From assembly GCF_000447755.1 (NCBI RefSeq), contig NZ_AUNE01000010.1:1-64000 (forward strand): a DNA stretch of 64,000 bases, in the 5' to 3' direction. The notes under the pieces are model-generated. The model was not told the DNA's origin. It worked only from the letters and a program-made list of their open reading frames with translations, and did not search any database. This stretch comes from Bacteriovorax sp. BSW11_IV (GTDB lineage Bacteria; Bdellovibrionota; Bacteriovoracia; Bacteriovoracales; Bacteriovoracaceae). This document shows, piece by piece, positions 61,081 to 64,000 of this stretch (positions within the stretch are counted from its first letter, which is position 1; each line of letters opens with the position of its first letter). A program made the translations under genes and the position numbers.

Positions 61081-61204
61081 GTAAGAAAGCTATTTTTCCT
61101 AACAATATTCAGTCCTTATAAAACCCTAACAAAACTATTCATGGCCAAACTCAACTGCCTTTGGTAAATCGCAGTAACACGAATTCATATAAGGGAGAGA
61201 TTGA

Positions 61205-62398
61205 GTGAGAAATTTAGCAATCGTAGCTGCAATGCTATTAGGTAGCACAATGGTAAAGGCCGCTGACTTTGATGTTAAAGGTTTTATCGTTATTGATGCC
61301 CTAAGTTTTGAAAAGCAAAAAGAGAAGAACGAAGAAATCAATGCTGAAATCATCACATTAGATCTTAAATTCTATTTTCGTCACGAGAATTGGTCAGCAA
61401 AACTTAAACTCGACCTTGATGGTTCAATCGCTGAAGACAACCAAGAAATTTACGAAGAAGCAAACGTGACATACCGTCACTCAAACAATGTGCGCATCAC
61501 TGCTGGTAAGGGAAAAGTTCCTTTTCACCAAATGCACTTTGGTGCTGCTAGACCATCATTTATCGATGGTGGATCAATTCTTTTCTCATCTAACTCTTGG
61601 AGAGATCAAGACAACAAAATCCTTCTTGGAGTTCAACTAGGATCTTACCGCTCAGGTTGGATCAATGAATTCACATTTTGGGGTAATGCCAACAACCCAA
61701 AAGTTGATAGAGTAACTGAAGGCCCGTACTTCGGAAAATACAGCGATGGCACCATTGAATATGAAACAGGAAAAACTCTTGAAACAAAAAAACAAAGAGG
61801 TTTTGCTAACAAGTTCACTTATACTCCGGCCTACGGTGTAAAATATTCTGTTGCTGGGAACTACTACTGGCGCGATATCGATCCAAAGGCCGACTGGGCA
61901 CTAGATCTGGCCATGACAGATTCAAATGATGAAAGAGAATATTGGTTTGAATATATGTGGGGATTCACTTCTAAACACCCTAACGATAAGTACACTGCAA
62001 AGAAACAGTGGGAGCACTATATCCAAGCGGGTTATGAATACCGTCTAACTGAAACATTCTCACTTGCTCTTTCGGGTGAGGCCGTCCTTGTAAAAAAATT
62101 AAACCACGACAAGAACGACTATAACGGTGCAAATGAATCCGCTGACGGTGGTTATGGCCAAAGCAGATACAATAATGGTCAAGTTGCAAAGACTAACAAC
62201 TACATGCTTGAGACGGCAGCAAAATGGCGACTTGCTAAGAGTGTTGACTTCAAACTTGGTCTAACTTACGAGAGAAAGTATATTTGGGAAGCAAGAAACC
62301 CAAGCTCAAAGAACCAAACAGCATCAGACAAAGAATATTTGTACAAAGGATTCCAGTGGGCATATCAATTGGCCGCAGGAATTAGTTTCTGGTTCTAA
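61205..62398 (+). CDS. outer-membrane beta-barrel protein (porin-like)
   Basis: 397 residues from a GTG after AGGGAGAGATTGA. Signal peptide ending VKA, then alternating hydrophobic/polar strands rich in Tyr, Trp and Gly (LDLKFYFRHENWSAKLKLDLDG, VTYRHSNNVRITAGKGKVPF, KYSVAGNYYW) and a C-terminal phenylalanine (AAGISFWF), the barrel-assembly signal. The AGKGKVPFHQMHFGA and SFIDGGSILFSS segments resemble phosphate-selective porin O/P-type barrels, but that is tentative. Probably a 14-18-strand pore. Own terminator, monocistronic. Confidence 0.85.
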   Translation: MRNLAIVAAMLLGSTMVKAADFDVKGFIVIDALSFEKQKEKNEEINAEIITLDLKFYFRHENWSAKLKLDLDGSIAEDNQEIYEEANVTYRHSNNVRITAGKGKVPFHQMHFGAARPSFIDGGSILFSSNSWRDQDNKILLGVQLGSYRSGWINEFTFWGNANNPKVDRVTEGPYFGKYSDGTIEYETGKTLETKKQRGFANKFTYTPAYGVKYSVAGNYYWRDIDPKADWALDLAMTDSNDEREYWFEYMWGFTSKHPNDKYTAKKQWEHYIQAGYEYRLTETFSLALSGEAVLVKKLNHDKNDYNGANESADGGYGQSRYNNGQVAKTNNYMLETAAKWRLAKSVDFKLGLTYERKYIWEARNPSSKNQTASDKEYLYKGFQWAYQLAAGISFWF

Positions 62399-62428
62399 AG
62401 AAAACCAACTCACACAATCAACTATCTT

Positions 62429-62458
62429 AAGGCCACTTGAAAAAGTGGCCTTTTTTTT
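62429..62458 (+). terminator. rho-independent terminator after the porin-like gene
   Basis: AAGGCCACTT and AAGTGGCCTT, perfect ten-base arms with a GAAA tetraloop, then a T-run. Confidence 0.95.
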
Positions 62459-62541
62459 CTTAAATTATTGATTTAACACTTATCCGAATACCAAATCCAG
62501 ACGATAATAAATTAAATGTTTTTATTAAAAAGGATTTGTTC

Positions 62542-64000
62542 ATGGTCTTTGACAAGCGTTCATTGAAGTTTAAGCTTTTATTTTCTGTTATTGGAGGGAT
62601 CTTTATTCTCTCGGCCCTTATTATTGGAATAGGTGCAAAATACAATAGTGACCTTGCCTATGAAAAGGCCAATGCTGTTGCCGAAGGTAATGCAATTGAA
62701 AGTGCTCTTACCATCGAGAGACTTTTTAACGAGACCATGGGTAAAGTGACAACTGTTAGAGAAGTCATGGAAACGAGCTTTAATGGTGAAGAAAAAACAA
62801 AGTTTGAAAGATCAGAGATTTTTGCCATGTTACGCTATATCCTCGAGCGTGATCACAGCATGATTGGAAATTATGTTGGACTTGATGAAGGCTCTCTTCA
62901 CGATAGTGACTCTCTTCACAAGGGAAAACCTGGTCATAGTGATGCAGGAAGATTCATTCCGTATATGACTAAATCTGCAGATGGGACGATTGCTCTTGAA
63001 ACTCTTAGTGATTTTAGTGGTGATTGGTGGTTGCAACCCAAGAATACTTTGAAAGAAACATTTACAGAACCATTTGTCTATAAAGTACAAGGAGTAGATG
63101 TTCTTATGACTTCCCTCACGACTCCAATTCTTAAAGAGGGAAAATTCATTGGACTCTCAGGTGCAGACATTGCCCTTAATAGATTGCAAGAAATCACAGA
63201 TGCCATCAATATCTACGACAACAAAGGGAAAATGATCCTCATTTCGGCCAAAGGAATGATTGCGGGATATTCTGGTAAAAAAGACTTAGTTGGAAAAATG
63301 ATTGCTGAAGAAAATAAGTCGTTTGAAAAAACTCTCGCTGACATTGCGGCAAAGAATCAAAAAACATATTTTTTCAAAGATGAAAACAATCTTCAAGTTG
63401 TAGCAAAAATACATTTAGGTGAACACAACCCATCTTGGCTGGCCGTTGTTGAAATCCCCTTATCCGTCATTGATCAAGAAGTAAAAGAAAGTATCATCAA
63501 CCTAGTTCTCATAGGTGTTTTATCGGCCATAATCATTGTTGCTATTGTTTATTTCACTATCAATCAAAGTTACAAGAAACTTATCGCTGTTGAAAATGAA
63601 CTTGGTGAAGCTGTTAAAGTTACTAATAGAAACTCTAAAAAACTCCAAGAGTCTTCTGAACAAGTGGCCGAATCCGCTACCGAACAAGCAAGCTCTATTC
63701 AAGAAACAGTTTCGACACTAGATGAAATCAATGCAATGTCACAAAAAAGTGCGATTGTGGCGCGAGACTCAAGTTCGAGATCTGATGCCAATTTGAGAGT
63801 TGCAAGTGAAGGTAAAAAAGCTGTTGAAAATATGATTCGTGTGATTGAAGAAATCCGTGACAGTAACAATGCCGTAATGAATCAGGTCGAAAGATCTAAT
63901 AATGAATTTCAAAAAATTGTAACGATTATCAATGAGATTTCAAATAAAGCGATGGTTATTAATGAAATCGTATCTCAAACAAAACTTCTAAGTTTTAACG
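62542..64000 (+). CDS. methyl-accepting chemotaxis protein, 3' end cut off by window
   Basis: 486 codons to the window edge with no stop. The ATG at 62542 follows AAAAAGGATTTGTTC. Residues 12-33 are the first membrane helix (LLFSVIGGIFILSALIIGIG). A periplasmic double Cache domain of about 280 residues follows, with the typical GDWWLQPKNTLKETFTEPFVY and the second lobe ISAKGMIAGYSGKKDLVG. The second helix is near 316-340 (LVLIGVLSAIIIVAIVYF). The start of the coiled-coil signalling region (EQASSIQETVSTLDEINAMS) is visible. Cache lobes of this type usually bind amino acids or other small ligands; the ligand is unknown here. Confidence 0.93.
   Translation, partial: MVFDKRSLKFKLLFSVIGGIFILSALIIGIGAKYNSDLAYEKANAVAEGNAIESALTIERLFNETMGKVTTVREVMETSFNGEEKTKFERSEIFAMLRYILERDHSMIGNYVGLDEGSLHDSDSLHKGKPGHSDAGRFIPYMTKSADGTIALETLSDFSGDWWLQPKNTLKETFTEPFVYKVQGVDVLMTSLTTPILKEGKFIGLSGADIALNRLQEITDAINIYDNKGKMILISAKGMIAGYSGKKDLVGKMIAEENKSFEKTLADIAAKNQKTYFFKDENNLQVVAKIHLGEHNPSWLAVVEIPLSVIDQEVKESIINLVLIGVLSAIIIVAIVYFTINQSYKKLIAVENELGEAVKVTNRNSKKLQESSEQVAESATEQASSIQETVSTLDEINAMSQKSAIVARDSSSRSDANLRVASEGKKAVENMIRVIEEIRDSNNAVMNQVERSNNEFQKIVTIINEISNKAMVINEIVSQTKLLSFN

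Noticed and set aside
1-64000. CRISPR arrays, insertion sequences, prophage genes, tRNA and rRNA
   Set aside because: No regularly spaced repeats, transposase or phage genes or cloverleaf sequences were seen on reading both strands.

Overview
The window is an AT-rich (roughly 35-38 % GC by eye), gene-dense stretch of chromosome from a Gram-negative bacterium. It encodes signal-peptide and lipobox proteins, an outer-membrane barrel, menaquinone synthesis, a type IV pilus minor-pilin operon, many orphan two-component parts, a TIGR02147-type regulator and a class I lysyl-tRNA synthetase. Together with FliA-type promoter motifs before several envelope genes, this is most like a Bdellovibrionota / Bacteriovoracales predator (Bacteriovorax or Halobacteriovorax). 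That assignment is inference from gene content; there is no rRNA here to confirm it. I found no tRNA, rRNA, CRISPR array, prophage or insertion sequence.

Layout. 1-4.2 kb: a truncated TIGR02147 regulator, two tandem membrane histidine kinases and a secreted protein. 4.2-8.5 kb: a DTW-domain tRNA modification enzyme, DoxX, and two exported proteins of unknown function. 8.6-14.5 kb: acyl-CoA dehydrogenase behind a TetR-like operator, a lipoprotein, an MnmC-like methyltransferase, a degenerate receiver/HD-GYP protein and a nitronate monooxygenase/FabK-like enzyme. 14.5-20.0 kb: an 1864-residue exported protein ending in an intact-looking kinase-like domain. 20.1-25.7 kb: htpX, the tldD-tldE pair, a small secreted protein and a lysine 2,3-aminomutase family enzyme. 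25.9-33.5 kb: a YiiX-like lipoprotein and a four-gene minor-pilin operon with a 991-residue PilX-like component and a calcium-binding exported protein. 33.5-35.7 kb: a non-coding region with an 11-4-11 palindrome, a Xer-type recombinase and plsC. 35.7-43.4 kb: response regulators, a penicillin-acylase-like Ntn hydrolase without signal peptide, a methyltransferase, maf, folA-thyA and a DUF1343/NamZ protein. 43.4-48.2 kb: a complete liv branched-chain amino-acid ABC transporter. 48.2-54.8 kb: class I LysRS, a response regulator, a three-repeat cysteine protein, pepP, mgsA and a polyprenyl diphosphate synthase. 54.9-60.6 kb: ubiE/menG-menF-menD-menA-menC. 60.6-64 kb: two tiny lipoproteins, a barrel protein and a truncated chemoreceptor.

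The clearest coherent systems are menaquinone synthesis (head-group enzymes, prenylation and methylation, with the tail-making synthase divergent next door), the liv transporter, the minor-pilin operon and TldD/TldE. Signalling is fragmented: two kinases without a partner regulator, three receiver proteins without output domains, and one degenerate receiver/HD-GYP protein.

For a second look: the giant exported kinase-like protein; a set of FliA-like promoters whose -10 boxes lie only 7-8 bases before the start codon; the Xer recombinase with its adjacent palindrome; the expanded minor-pilin operon; and a marked excess of the tetranucleotide GGCC in genes and terminators alike.
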